From contig NZ_BONZ01000038.1 of the NCBI RefSeq assembly GCF_016862975.1, positions 176,367-240,366 on the forward strand: 64,000 nt of DNA, written 5' to 3'. This document shows positions 24,689 to 33,694 of this stretch, in pieces (the stretch's first letter is position 1; every line of letters starts with the position of its first letter). The position numbers were made by a program, and so were the translations under genes. The notes under the pieces were generated by a model. It did not search any database, was not told the DNA's origin, and saw only the letters and a list, made by a program, of their open reading frames with translations. The DNA comes from Rugosimonospora africana (GTDB lineage Bacteria > Actinomycetota > Actinomycetes > Mycobacteriales > Micromonosporaceae).

Positions 24689-25141
24689 ATGGACGCGACG
24701 GCTCAGTACGTCACCGATCCACGCGCCGATCCCGGGCCCGACGAAACCCTGACACTGGCGCACGAACTCGTTCGCCAACTGGTGGAAGCGACGGGCAAGC
24801 CGACCGGGTCGAGTGAGGTTCTGCTCGATTGCACAATAGACGGCGTTCATTACCGACTGATCGGTTCGCCGTGCCCGGCACCGCAGAACGGTCGGCGCAG
24901 CGTGCCTGGCGTCCGCGGACTCAGCCCGCGCGAACTGGAAATCGCCCGTATGGTCAGCCTCGGCCACACCACCAAGACCATCGCCGACGTCCTCGACATC
25001 AGCCTGTGGACCGTGTCCACGCACCTGCGCCGGGTCTTCGCCAAGCTCGGCGTGTCGACCCGCGCCGCGATGATCGGCGTGCTGTCCGGAGACCCCGAAC
25101 TGGCCGCCGTCACCGCGGACACGCCGCCCGGTCGGGTGTGA
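24689..25141 (+). CDS. LuxR-type helix-turn-helix regulator
   Basis: A 150-residue DNA-binding protein. The C-terminal GerE/LuxR domain is intact: LSPRELEIARMVSLGHTTKT, then WTVSTHLRRVFAKLGVSTR. The N-terminal ~75 residues are a small unrecognised domain without a receiver Asp cluster, so it is not an obvious two-component regulator. An AAGGGGG ribosome site precedes ATG 24689. Because it is divergent from the acidic-repeat operon, it is the best candidate for that operon's regulator. Confidence 0.82.
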   Translation: MDATAQYVTDPRADPGPDETLTLAHELVRQLVEATGKPTGSSEVLLDCTIDGVHYRLIGSPCPAPQNGRRSVPGVRGLSPRELEIARMVSLGHTTKTIADVLDISLWTVSTHLRRVFAKLGVSTRAAMIGVLSGDPELAAVTADTPPGRV

Positions 25142-25331
25142 CCGTCGGCTACCAGAGTTCCGCGCTGGCCCGCTACGCCCGGCACCGGGAGTTGATCGGG
25201 GAATCGGAATGGTGCTATGCGTTACCAGTCAGGCGGTTGGTTCCTCTTCGCACTCTCCACGACCGGCATTGCCGTGCGTCGCCGGCGACCTCATCCTGTG
25301 CGTGGCACCGGACGTGCGATCGGGAGGACAC

Positions 25332-25673
25332 ATGGCCAAGGAGAAGTTCGAGCTCGCGTTCCTCGCCGGGGGCGCGATGCTGGACGTGTTGAACAAGCGG
25401 CTGCGCCGCACCCCGGCCACGCCCCGCGAGGAGGTCGGCGCCGCCGCGTACGCGGTGAGCCGGGTGTTCGAGGAGCAGCGGGACCAGTTGACCGACGCCG
25501 ACGCGGTGGCCCGGCAGATCACCGCGATCCGCGAGGAGCTGACCGCGTCCCGACCCAACCGGTACCTGCTGGCCGGGTTCGTCGACGAGCTGGCGTACCT
25601 GGTGCGCGACGTGGCCGAACTGGGCGCGACGGTGGAGTGCCTGCGCACCGCGATCGCCGGGTACCTCGACTGA
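25332..25673 (+). CDS. Small helical protein of unknown function
   Basis: A 113-residue, mostly helical protein (EKFELAFLAGGAMLDVLNKR, then DAVARQITAIREELTASRPN). There is no signal or membrane segment. ATG 25332 follows GGGAGG by 4 nt and supersedes a longer frame from 25209. It follows the LuxR-type gene on the same strand after 190 bp in which I see no other gene. No family is recognised. Confidence 0.6.
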   Translation: MAKEKFELAFLAGGAMLDVLNKRLRRTPATPREEVGAAAYAVSRVFEEQRDQLTDADAVARQITAIREELTASRPNRYLLAGFVDELAYLVRDVAELGATVECLRTAIAGYLD

Positions 25674-25750
25674 CAGATCCGATACCGCGGACGATCGCGG
25701 GTCGCCGGGCGCGCGGGGTGCCCGGCGACCCGTTCGCGTGTCGGGCCGCA

Positions 25751-26182
25751 CTACCCGTCGATGGCCGAGCGCAGCTCCCGCAGGATGCGGGCGAGGGCGA
25801 CGCGGTCGTGCTCGCTGAGTGTCCCGAAGACGCGGTCGGCCTCCGCCTGGCGGGCGACCCGGATCGCCTCCCCGGTCGTCGTGCCCGACTCGGTGAGCGC
25901 GACCAGTGTCACCCGCCGATCGCGGGGGTCGGCACGCCGCTCCACCAGGCCCAGGCCGGACAGGTCGTCCACGACCTCGGTGGCCGACCGGGGCGCGATG
26001 CGCAGATGGTGGGCCAGGTCGGACAGGCGCATGGCGCCGTGGCGCAGGACCGACTCGATCGCACGGGACTGGGACGGAGTCAGGTCCCAGGGCGTCAGGG
26101 TGAGCCGCGACTGGTGGCGTAGCGCGCGGGCGACGCTCCAGAGCGTCTCGGACAGGCTCTCGTCCTCCTGGGGCGGCTTCAC
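25751..26182 (-). CDS. MarR-family repressor of the adjacent ABC exporter
   Basis: A 143-residue winged-helix regulator. The MarR core reads LTPSQSRAIESVLRHGAMRL, then LAHHLRIAPRSATEVVDDLS and the wing VERRADPRDRRVTLVALT. I start at GTG 26182: TACCGT (26190-26195) lies 7 nt upstream, and the perfect 21-bp palindrome at 26211-26231 then falls in its promoter. A longer frame to 26305 would run through the operator and into the exporter gene. It is expected to repress both itself and the divergent exporter. Confidence 0.85.
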   Translation of the reverse strand: MKPPQEDESLSETLWSVARALRHQSRLTLTPWDLTPSQSRAIESVLRHGAMRLSDLAHHLRIAPRSATEVVDDLSGLGLVERRADPRDRRVTLVALTESGTTTGEAIRVARQAEADRVFGTLSEHDRVALARILRELRSAIDG

Positions 26183-26210
26183 GGGAAATACGGTAGCACC
26201 TGATCTTGTT

Positions 26211-26231
26211 GTTACCTCATAATGAGGTAAC
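26211..26231. promoter_or_regulatory. Perfect 21-bp MarR operator
   Basis: GTTACCTCAT and ATGAGGTAAC are perfect 10-bp arms around a single A, midway between the divergent MarR and ABC exporter starts. Its size, symmetry and place are typical of MarR operators. Confidence 0.8.
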
Positions 26232-26259
26232 CTCAGCATATCCCGATCAGGAGGCTCAT

Positions 26260-28068
26260 TTGGCATCGGATCTCCCCAGTCGCGGCCACGGAGAAGGCCG
26301 CTCATCCCGTCGCACCGTCACCGCCGCCGAGAAGGCTCAGGCGAAATCGGTCTCCCTGCGCCGTATCGGGCGCCTGTTCGCGCCGTACCGCGGCCTGCTC
26401 GCCATCGTCATCTCGATCATCGTGGCCTCGTCCTTCGTCTCGATGGCCTCGCCGTTCCTGCTGCGTGCCGTGATCGACCGCGCCCTGCCGGGACGCGACC
26501 TCCGGCTGCTCGTCTGGCTGGTGATCGGCATGGTCGCCGTGGCGGCCGTCACCTCGGCGCTCGGCGTGGTCCAGACCTGGATCTCGACCCGGGTCGGCCA
26601 GCAGGTCATGCACGTCCTGCGTACGTCGGTCTTCCAGCACCTGCACCGGCAGTCGATCGCGTTCTTCACCCGGACCCGCACCGGTGAGGTCCAGTCGCGC
26701 ATCACCAACGACATCGGCGGCATGGAGTCGGTGGTCACCTCCACGGCCACCTCGATCGCCGCCAACCTGACCACCGCGGTCGCCACCGCCGTGGCGATGG
26801 TCGCGCTGTCCTGGCGGCTGTCCCTGGTCTCGCTCGTGGTCCTGCCCCCGGCGATCTACCTGACCCGACGGGTCGCCCGGATGCGCCGCGCCATCACCGC
26901 GGCCCGCCAACGCGAACTCGCCGACCTCAACGTCACCATCGAAGAGGGCCTGTCGATCAGTGGCGTACAGCTGTCCAAGACCATGGGCACGGGCGGCTCG
27001 CTCATCTCGCGGTTCACCGCGTCCTCCGCCCGGCTCATCGACCTGGAACTGCGCTCGGAACTGGCCGGACGCTGGCGGATGGCGTCGATGAGCGTCATCT
27101 TCGCCGCGATCCCCGCCGTCATCTACCTGGCGGCCGGACTGCCGGTCAGCGCCGGCACGATGACCATCGGGACCCTGGTCGCTTTCACCGCGCTGCAGTC
27201 CGGACTGTTCCGGCCGCTGACCGGCCTGCTGAGTGTCGGCGTGTCGCTGACCAGCTCGCTCGCCCTGTTCGCCCGCATCTTCGAATACCTCGACCTGCCG
27301 GTGGAGATCGACGACCCGGCAGACCCGGTCGACGTCGATCCGCCGGCCGTCGCCGGACACCTGCGGATCGAAGACGTGACCTTCCGGTACGCCGGCAACG
27401 ACCGGGACGCGCTGTCCAGGGTCACCCTCGACGTGCCGGCCGGCACCACGCTGGCCCTGGTCGGCGAGACCGGCTCCGGCAAGAGCACGCTCGCCGCGCT
27501 GGTCGCCCGGCTCTACGACCCGACCGCCGGCCGGGTCACCATCGACGGCATCGACGTCCGCGACCTGCGGCTGACCGACCTTGCCGCGATCGTCGGCGTG
27601 GTCAGCCAGGAAACGTACCTGCTCCACACGACCGTGCGGGAGAACCTGCGGTACGTGAAGCCGGACGCGACCGACGACCAGATCGAGGACGCGGCCCGGG
27701 CGGCGCAGATCCACGACCTCATCGTGGGCCTGCCCGACGGGTACGACACGGTCGTCGGGTCCCGGGGCCACCGGTTCTCCGGCGGCGAGAAGCAGCGCAT
27801 CGCGATCGCCCGCACGCTCCTGCGCGATCCGCGCGTCCTGGTGCTCGACGAGGCGACCAGCGCCCTGGACACGCAGACCGAACGCGCGGTGCAGCGGGCC
27901 TTCGAGGCGCTGGCCGAGGGGCGGACCACCATCACCATCGCGCACCGGCTGTCCACCGTCCGGGGTGCCGACCAGATCGCGGTGCTGGACCACGGTCGGG
28001 TGGTGGAGACCGGCACGCACACCAGTCTGGTCAACGACAACGGCCGCTACGCCGCCCTCGCGGCGTAG
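26260..28068 (+). CDS. ABC exporter, fused permease-ATPase
   Basis: A 602-residue half-transporter of the MsbA/LmrA multidrug type. Six transmembrane helices lie at about residues 40-325. The nucleotide-binding domain has Walker A GETGSGKST near residue 405, signature FSGGEKQR, Walker B VLVLDEATSALD and the H-loop AHRLST. Start is TTG 26260, with AGGAGG at 26249-26254; there is no nearby ATG. Only one half-transporter gene is present, so a homodimer is likely. Control by the MarR protein suggests export of a toxic compound. Confidence 0.88.
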   Translation: MASDLPSRGHGEGRSSRRTVTAAEKAQAKSVSLRRIGRLFAPYRGLLAIVISIIVASSFVSMASPFLLRAVIDRALPGRDLRLLVWLVIGMVAVAAVTSALGVVQTWISTRVGQQVMHVLRTSVFQHLHRQSIAFFTRTRTGEVQSRITNDIGGMESVVTSTATSIAANLTTAVATAVAMVALSWRLSLVSLVVLPPAIYLTRRVARMRRAITAARQRELADLNVTIEEGLSISGVQLSKTMGTGGSLISRFTASSARLIDLELRSELAGRWRMASMSVIFAAIPAVIYLAAGLPVSAGTMTIGTLVAFTALQSGLFRPLTGLLSVGVSLTSSLALFARIFEYLDLPVEIDDPADPVDVDPPAVAGHLRIEDVTFRYAGNDRDALSRVTLDVPAGTTLALVGETGSGKSTLAALVARLYDPTAGRVTIDGIDVRDLRLTDLAAIVGVVSQETYLLHTTVRENLRYVKPDATDDQIEDAARAAQIHDLIVGLPDGYDTVVGSRGHRFSGGEKQRIAIARTLLRDPRVLVLDEATSALDTQTERAVQRAFEALAEGRTTITIAHRLSTVRGADQIAVLDHGRVVETGTHTSLVNDNGRYAALAA

Positions 28069-28132
28069 CGGATCCGGGGTCGCACGATCCGAGCGGTCGT
28101 GCCCCGCAGACGCGGGCCGGGAAACGGATCCG
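28069..28132. terminator. Nested hairpin after the ABC exporter
   Basis: GCACGA/TCGTGC flanked by GGGG and CCCC forms an inner stem (28076-28105), and CGGATCCG occurs at both outer ends (28069-28076, 28125-28132). It starts one base after the exporter stop and probably ends its transcript. Confidence 0.55.
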
Positions 28133-28154
28133 CGATTCCGCTCCGGGGCGCGGG

Positions 28155-29405
28155 GTGAGCGAAGAAGATAGCCGTATGTGGCGCATCTTCCGGTCTCCGC
28201 CCGTTCTCACCGAGGAGACCCACCGCGCCACCTCGTTCGAGGTCTTCTTCGATCTCGTGTTCATTTTCGCTCTCACCCGGATCATCGCGTTCATGGGGCA
28301 TCCGCCCACGCCCCTCCGCATGGCGCAGGGGCTGATCCTCCTGCTGCTGCTGTGGATGGCCTGGACGACATACACCTGGCTCGGCAACCAGGCCAGAGCC
28401 GACGTCGGCCTGGTGCCCGCCGGTACCGTCGCCGCGATGGCCGCGCTGTTCGTCACCGCGCTGGTGATACCGGACGCGTTCCAGCACACCCACGGGGACA
28501 TCGACCCGCCGCTGACCCTGTCCGTCGCGTACGTCGTGCTGCGGGTACTGGACATCGCCCTTTACTTCCACATCGCCGCCGGCGACCGGCAGATGCGCGT
28601 GACCCTGCGCATCTTCTCGGTTACCGCGGCTCTGGCCTGCGCGCTGCTCCTGGCCGGCGCCGTCGGCGACGGCCCCGTCACCCAGACCGCGTTGTGGGCA
28701 GCCGCGTTCGTCATCGACTTCGGCGGAGGCTTCCTCGCGTCGACGTTCAGCGGGTGGCGGCTGCGCAGCCCGAGCCACTTCACCGAACGGCACGGCCTGG
28801 TGCTGATCATTTCCCTGGGCGAGTCGCTGATCTCCGCCGGGTCGGGGGCCGGGGCGGCGGTCACCCACGGGTACGTGCTACTGGCCGCACTGCTCGGGTT
28901 CGTCACGGCCGTCTGCCTGTGGTGGTTGTACTTCAAGAACTCCGCGGCCCCGGCCGGCGAGGCGTTGGGCAGGGTGTCGACGGACCAGCGCGGCCGGGAG
29001 GCGAGCAACGCGTACAGCCTGGCGCACTTCCTGTTGATCGCCGGGGTCATCTACACCGCGCTCGGGATCGAACAGGCCCTCGCGGATCTGGCCCACGACA
29101 TTCCGCGCGACAACCGGCAGCCGTGGCTCGGCTGGACGTCGGTCGTCGCGCTGTACGGCGGGGTGACCCTCTACCTCGCCGGCCGGGCGCTGTTCCTGCA
29201 CTTCACCGTGCGATCGGTGCCCCGGACACAGCTCGTGGCGATCGCGGTGTCGCTGGTACTGCTACCGGTCGGGCACAGCGTGCCGGCGCTGGCCGCGATC
29301 GGGCTCCAGACCGCGTTTCTCGTCGCACTGGTCGGTTACGAATGGCAGCGCCGGGAGCGTCCGGAACCTCGACACGGAAACGACGCGCCGCTCATGACGA
29401 GCTGA
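28155..29405 (+). CDS. LtrA family (low temperature requirement A) membrane protein
   Basis: A 416-residue polytopic membrane protein with about 11-12 hydrophobic segments. The family hallmark FEVFFDLVFIFALTRI appears near residue 30, together with later HFTERHGLVLIISLGES. LtrA proteins are widespread in actinobacteria, but their role is unclear. GTG 28155 is one start; ATG 28176 (MWRIFRSPP) is equally possible and neither has a strong ribosome site. Its 3' end overlaps the convergent HAD gene by 14 bp. Confidence 0.8.
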   Translation: MSEEDSRMWRIFRSPPVLTEETHRATSFEVFFDLVFIFALTRIIAFMGHPPTPLRMAQGLILLLLLWMAWTTYTWLGNQARADVGLVPAGTVAAMAALFVTALVIPDAFQHTHGDIDPPLTLSVAYVVLRVLDIALYFHIAAGDRQMRVTLRIFSVTAALACALLLAGAVGDGPVTQTALWAAAFVIDFGGGFLASTFSGWRLRSPSHFTERHGLVLIISLGESLISAGSGAGAAVTHGYVLLAALLGFVTAVCLWWLYFKNSAAPAGEALGRVSTDQRGREASNAYSLAHFLLIAGVIYTALGIEQALADLAHDIPRDNRQPWLGWTSVVALYGGVTLYLAGRALFLHFTVRSVPRTQLVAIAVSLVLLPVGHSVPALAAIGLQTAFLVALVGYEWQRRERPEPRHGNDAPLMTS

Positions 29406-30147
29406 CCCCGAAGGTACCGGCAACGATGGGTACCAGCTCGTGAAGTGAGGCGATCACCGGCAGTGCGCCGACCGACCCGGAATCGCCCGGCCGAGTGCCT
29501 TCCGGCTGATCCTCGCGTGCCATGACCACGCCGCGGTACCCGAGACGCACGGAGGCCGCGACGAGTTCCGGGTCGTCGTCGATGAACAGGCACTCACCGG
29601 GATCGAGGCCGAGCAGGTCGCTGCCGGCCGCGTACATCCGCGGATCCGGCTTGCGGCAGCCCAGCACCTCGGACATGACGAACCCCGCGAAGTAGTCCCC
29701 GATGCCGGCCTCGTGGAGGACCGCGTCCAGCCCGGCCCAGGTGTCCGACACCACCGACATGGCCACTCCGAGCGTCACCAACCGGTCCAGCACCGGCCGC
29801 ACGTCGGAGAAGACCTCGACGGCTGGTTTGGCCGGCGGTGCCTCCAGTTCACGCAGCAACGCCGCCGACGGCCGGTCGATGCCGAGCACCCGCAGGATCG
29901 CCCGGTGATACTCGGTGCGGTTGACCGTCGTCGTACCCGCCGCGGTCGTACCCGCCGCGGTCGGCACGCCCGCGTCGAGCATCCGCTGGCCCTCGGCGAT
30001 CGCCTCCGCGAAGCGGTCCGCCCGCACCTCCGGGTGGTGCGCCGAAACGATGCCCTCGAAGTCGTACCGCGGGTTCCACCGCCCGCCCACCGGGCCGATC
30101 AGGACCCCGCCCGCGTCGAACAGCACGCCGTTGACTCGTCCCCGCAT
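29392..30147 (-). CDS. HAD-superfamily hydrolase
   Basis: A 251-residue cytosolic phosphatase-like protein. HAD motif I is LFDAGGVL, which keeps the nucleophile Asp but has Gly in place of the second Asp, as in several HAD-IA relatives. Motif II is VVSDTW, motif III RKPDP and motif IV FIDDDPELV. A small in-frame repeat (two 15-bp units at 29930-29959) encodes a TAAGT duplication in the cap. Substrate unknown. It is read with the downstream hydrolase gene only if transcription continues from 31095; the gap is 3 nt, so an operon is likely. Confidence 0.8.
   Translation of the reverse strand: MRGRVNGVLFDAGGVLIGPVGGRWNPRYDFEGIVSAHHPEVRADRFAEAIAEGQRMLDAGVPTAAGTTAAGTTTVNRTEYHRAILRVLGIDRPSAALLRELEAPPAKPAVEVFSDVRPVLDRLVTLGVAMSVVSDTWAGLDAVLHEAGIGDYFAGFVMSEVLGCRKPDPRMYAAGSDLLGLDPGECLFIDDDPELVAASVRLGYRGVVMAREDQPEGTRPGDSGSVGALPVIASLHELVPIVAGTFGVSSS
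29930..29959. repeat. In-frame 15-bp duplication in the HAD gene
   Basis: GTCGTACCCGCCGCG is present twice in tandem without mismatch inside the HAD coding sequence. Confidence 0.7.
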
Positions 30148-30150
30148 GAC

Positions 30151-31095
30151 TCACGCCGCCAGGGTGCGGGCCAGCCAGGACGTGATGAGTTCGAACAGGC
30201 CCGGTGCCCGGCGCGGAACACCGGTGGCCGGGTCGGGCAGCATGATGCGGTGATCGGCGCCCGGGAACACCACGATCTGGTGCTGCCGGTGTCCCGACCG
30301 GGCGAACGCCGCCTCGTACGCCTCGACGCTAGCCCGGGTCGGTACATGGACGTCCCGCTCGCCGAAGATGGCCAACAGCGGGCAGCGCAGCGCCTCCAGC
30401 GCGGGTACCGGATCGTAGTCCGCGATCCGGGCGAAGAACGCCAGGTCCTTCACGTTGGTGACCTCGGCCAGCTCGGCCGCCCGGGTGCCGAGCAGGTGAA
30501 CCTCACCGGCGAGGACGTCGGCCGGATCGTCGCCCGCCCGGAGCCGGTCGAGCACCCGGTGGAACAGGGCCAGGGCGGTGGAGATCTCCTCCTCGGTGTA
30601 CCCGTCGTGCTCGCCCTCGGCGCGCACCTGGTACTCCTCGGACTCGGCGACGGTGACCCCGGGACCGGAGAGGGTCACCACGGCTTTGACCGCGTCGGAT
30701 TCGACGGCGGCCAGTGGCGCCACCCAGCCGCCCTGACTGCCGCCGAACAACGCGATGCGGTCGGCGTCGATGTCGGGCTGTCCGGCGACCGCCGCGACCG
30801 CGGCCAGGGTTTCCTGCGCCCGCCCGTGCAGGGTCAGCCGGGTCCAGTCGCCGGTAGACTCGCCGCAGCCGGGCTTGTCGTACCCGAAGACGGCCAGTCC
30901 GGCGGCGGCCATGCGCTCCCCGGTGCTCTCCCAGTTCCTCGCGTACTCCCCGGACGAGGGCCCGGAACCTTCCACCATGACGACGGCGGGTACCGGCGCG
31001 TCGGACGAGGCGGTGGGCGGCAGGTGCAGGTCGCCGACGAGTCGATGGTCTCCATGCTGGAAGGCGAGTTCCCGGCGAACGGGTACGAACAGCAT
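30151..31095 (-). CDS. Alpha/beta-hydrolase (dienelactone hydrolase/acyl peptidase-like)
   Basis: A 314-residue cytosolic hydrolase. The nucleophile elbow is FGGSQGGW near residue 117; the acid is in FGERDVHVP and the base in FPGADHRIM near the C-terminus. An N-terminal strand pair, MVEGSGPSS, replaces the classical HGGG oxyanion loop. ATG 31095 follows TAGGGT by 6 nt, which can be read as a -10 element or, with GGGGTAGGG, as a ribosome site; it overlaps the stop of the gene upstream. Substrate unknown. Confidence 0.78.
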   Translation of the reverse strand: MLFVPVRRELAFQHGDHRLVGDLHLPPTASSDAPVPAVVMVEGSGPSSGEYARNWESTGERMAAAGLAVFGYDKPGCGESTGDWTRLTLHGRAQETLAAVAAVAGQPDIDADRIALFGGSQGGWVAPLAAVESDAVKAVVTLSGPGVTVAESEEYQVRAEGEHDGYTEEEISTALALFHRVLDRLRAGDDPADVLAGEVHLLGTRAAELAEVTNVKDLAFFARIADYDPVPALEALRCPLLAIFGERDVHVPTRASVEAYEAAFARSGHRQHQIVVFPGADHRIMLPDPATGVPRRAPGLFELITSWLARTLAA

Positions 31096-31104
31096 TCGCG
31101 AACC

Positions 31105-32127
31105 CTACCCCTGCAACGGGTCCCAGTGCGCCGCGTAGCGCAGCAGCGATTCGGCGAGCTCGGGATGGTCCTCCGCCCACAGGTCGTCGAAGACGAACCA
31201 CTGCTGGAATCCAAACGCCTCACTCAGGTGCAGGCAGAGCTGAGCGAGGTGCTCGTCGACCCGAAGGAGCGTGCGGTCCGGGTCGCGGCCGGCGGTGTAC
31301 CCGTCCGTCGCGTCGAGCACCTCCGTAGCGGCGGAGTGGGCGGCCGCATAGTCGTCCGGCAACTCGTACGACGGCGCGTTGAGGTCGAATCCCGGCCACC
31401 GGTTGCACCGCCCCAGAGCGGCGTCGATGGTCGCCTCGGTCGGCGCGACGAGAGCGCGCAGCACCCGCAGTTCCCACGGCCAACCGTCGCGCTCGCCGAC
31501 CATCGGGCGTGGCATCGCCCGCCTCAGTACGGCGGCGAGATCGGGCAGTCGCACGCCCGGAAACACCATCGGCAGCGGGTTGAGGAACGACTCGCCGCTG
31601 TCGAACGTCAGGAACACCAGGTAGGTGCGTCCCACTCCACCCGCGTCCGGGGCGCCCGTCTCGACCGGGATTCCGTCGGTGGTGAATCCTCGCCCGGTGT
31701 CCGTCGCGTCGGCCGGCAGCGGCCACTCCGCGTGCAGAGGGTACGCCCAGCGGTTCGGTGCCGCGGCGGCGGAGGCGTCGTCGACGAACAGGTACGCGAG
31801 GTCGACCTCGTCGTCGTCCGTCTTCACCCGCAGAGTGCTCCCGTCGAAGCGGATGTTCTCGGCCGCGTCACCTTCGACGTACAGGTGCTCGTCGAGCAGG
31901 GCGCGCAGTTCCTCCGTGGTCTCCGGCATCGGAAGCTCGTGCTCATGCGCGGCGGCGAAGACCGACCAGAGCCCGTACACGTCGCCGCCGAGTTCCCGGT
32001 CGGCCCACGCGTCCGGGTCGGGTTCGTGCCAGCCACGCCGGAACCAGTCCAGCACACCGCGGTCCGGCAGCCGCCGCACCCGCCGGCTCAGCGGCCCTTC
32101 ATAGTGCGACCGGTACACGAAAAGCAC
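31105..32127 (-). CDS. Conserved hypothetical protein
   Basis: A 340-residue soluble, acidic protein rich in Trp, Asp and Pro (VLDWFRRGWHEPDPDAWADR near residue 25; EAFGFQQWFVFDDLWAEDH near the end). It has no signal peptide and no catalytic motif that I recognise. GTG 32127 is preceded at exactly 6 nt by TAGGAT (32134-32139), so it is probably leaderless and first in the operon with the hydrolase and HAD genes. Confidence 0.65.
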   Translation of the reverse strand: MLFVYRSHYEGPLSRRVRRLPDRGVLDWFRRGWHEPDPDAWADRELGGDVYGLWSVFAAAHEHELPMPETTEELRALLDEHLYVEGDAAENIRFDGSTLRVKTDDDEVDLAYLFVDDASAAAAPNRWAYPLHAEWPLPADATDTGRGFTTDGIPVETGAPDAGGVGRTYLVFLTFDSGESFLNPLPMVFPGVRLPDLAAVLRRAMPRPMVGERDGWPWELRVLRALVAPTEATIDAALGRCNRWPGFDLNAPSYELPDDYAAAHSAATEVLDATDGYTAGRDPDRTLLRVDEHLAQLCLHLSEAFGFQQWFVFDDLWAEDHPELAESLLRYAAHWDPLQG

Positions 32128-32133
32128 CGACGA

Positions 32134-32139
32134 ATCCTA
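32134..32139 (-). promoter_or_regulatory. -10 element of a leaderless promoter
   Basis: On the minus strand TAGGAT lies 6 nt before the GTG start at 32127. It should drive the three-gene minus-strand run down to 29392. Confidence 0.55.
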
Positions 32140-32263
32140 GCCTCGCTGCCGGCGGCTGAATCCACCCGAACTTTTTCCCTCCCGCGTGTCGATCGGGGTC
32201 CGGCGCTTCGTCGTACTCGTGGACGGCGTCCGACCTGGGCGCCCGAGCAGAGGGGGTACCGGC

Positions 32264-33538
32264 ATGGGAAGGACCTCGGCCGTACGGGCACGGTGGGCGG
32301 TCACCACGGTCTTCGGCGGGAACGGGCTGATCATCGCTAGCCTCGCGGTGCGCACGCCCTCGCTCAAGCTCGACCTCGGCCTGTCCCCCGGCCAACTCGG
32401 GTTGGTCACCGCACTGTTCGGCATCCCGGCGGTGCTGGCCATGCAGACCGTCGGCGGGCTGGCGGCCCGGGTCGGCAGCGCGTGGATCGTCCGGGTGGCG
32501 ATGCTGGTGCTGCCGATCGCCCTGGTCGGCGTCGGGTTGGCGCCCGGGCTCGGCTCGCTGGTGGCTATCCAGCTGGTGTTCGGCGCCGTACACGGGACGC
32601 TCGACGTGACGATGAACGCGCACGCGGTGGCGGTCGAGCGCGAGTTGGGCAGGCACATCATGAACAGCTGCCACGCCGCGTGGAGCATCGGATCGGTGAC
32701 CGGCGCGCTGCTCGGGTCGGCAGCCGCCCAGCTGGGGATGTCACGGCCGGTGCACTACACGATCCTCGCGGCCGTGCTCGTACCGGTCGGGCTGCTGTGC
32801 GGTCCGGCGCTGCTGCCGGCCACGGTCGACCGGCACGCGGCAGATTCGCCGGCCTCGGTCGACCGGCACGCGGCAGACTCGCCGGGCGCGGGTACCCACG
32901 CGCGTACCGGCTGGCGGGCCGGCTGGACCCGGAAGATCGTGCTGTTCGGCGCGATGGGCGCGACCGTGCTCACCGGTGAGGCGGCGGTCGCCAACTGGAG
33001 CGGCGTGTTCCTGCACGACCACCTCGGGGCGTCGCTCGGTCTGGCGGGGCTCGGCTATGTCGCGTTCACCGGGTGCGAGACGGCCGCCCGCCTGGTCGGC
33101 GACCGGCTGCTGACCCGGGGCTCGGCGGCCTGCCTGCTGCGCGTGGGTACGGTGACCGCGGCCGCCGGGTTCGCCGTCGTCGTCGCGAGCCCGTGGCCGG
33201 CGCTGGGCATCGTGGGCTTCGCCGTGGTCGGGCTGGGGCTGGCCACGCCGCTGCCGGTGCTGTTCGGAGTCGTCGGTCACCTCGGCGCGGACGGCAGCGG
33301 TACCCGGGGGGCCGGCGCCGCCGCCATGGTCGCGCGGTTCAGCACCATGACGTACAGCGGGATCCTGCTCGCCCCTGCGGTGATCGGCTGGGTCACCGAC
33401 CTGGTCGGGCTCACCTGGACCCTGGCGGGCCTGATCCCGTTGCTGGCCGCGGTCGCGTACGGGGCGGGTACCGCGACCCGGCCGGCGGTCACCGAGCGGA
33501 CCGCGACGGTTCCGGTGGACGCGCCGCGGCCGGCGTAG
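32264..33538 (+). CDS. MFS transporter, YbjJ-like
   Basis: A 424-residue, 12-segment major facilitator protein. The N-terminal GNGLIIASLAVRTPSLKLDL and the HIMNSCHAAWSIGSVTGALLG stretch are typical of the YbjJ/fucose-permease-like branch of unknown substrate. The central loop (residues about 187-210) carries a perfectly phased 33-bp duplication that encodes DRHAADSP twice. ATG 32264 follows GAGGGGG. The stop is directly followed by a copy of the 52-bp hairpin element, which may end the transcript. Confidence 0.8.
   Translation: MGRTSAVRARWAVTTVFGGNGLIIASLAVRTPSLKLDLGLSPGQLGLVTALFGIPAVLAMQTVGGLAARVGSAWIVRVAMLVLPIALVGVGLAPGLGSLVAIQLVFGAVHGTLDVTMNAHAVAVERELGRHIMNSCHAAWSIGSVTGALLGSAAAQLGMSRPVHYTILAAVLVPVGLLCGPALLPATVDRHAADSPASVDRHAADSPGAGTHARTGWRAGWTRKIVLFGAMGATVLTGEAAVANWSGVFLHDHLGASLGLAGLGYVAFTGCETAARLVGDRLLTRGSAACLLRVGTVTAAAGFAVVVASPWPALGIVGFAVVGLGLATPLPVLFGVVGHLGADGSGTRGAGAAAMVARFSTMTYSGILLAPAVIGWVTDLVGLTWTLAGLIPLLAAVAYGAGTATRPAVTERTATVPVDAPRPA
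32824..32889. repeat. In-frame 33-bp tandem duplication
   Basis: Two 33-bp units beginning GGTCGACCGGCACGCGG, differing at few positions, lie in the cytoplasmic loop of the MFS gene. Confidence 0.75.
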
Positions 33539-33590
33539 CGACTGGTCTGGCTCGGCGCCTCTGGCGTCGCCCGACGACTCAGACCAGTCG
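33539..33590. repeat. 52-bp hairpin element, copy 2
   Basis: Starts CGACTGGTCTGGCTCG and ends CTCAGACCAGTCG; the outer arms pair and the inner stem is degraded. It sits immediately after the MFS stop and before clpP. It contains CGC-CTCTG-GCG, the same CGC-N5-GCG spacing as ClgR boxes, which may be coincidence in a GC-rich palindrome. Confidence 0.75.
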
Positions 33591-33694
33591 GCCACTCTGC
33601 TGCCAGCAGATTGCCTTGGTACGGCGCCCGGAGGGACCACATGATCGGTCGTGACGCCGGGATCCCTCCGGCGCCGGAAGAGAAGGAGTGCGTC

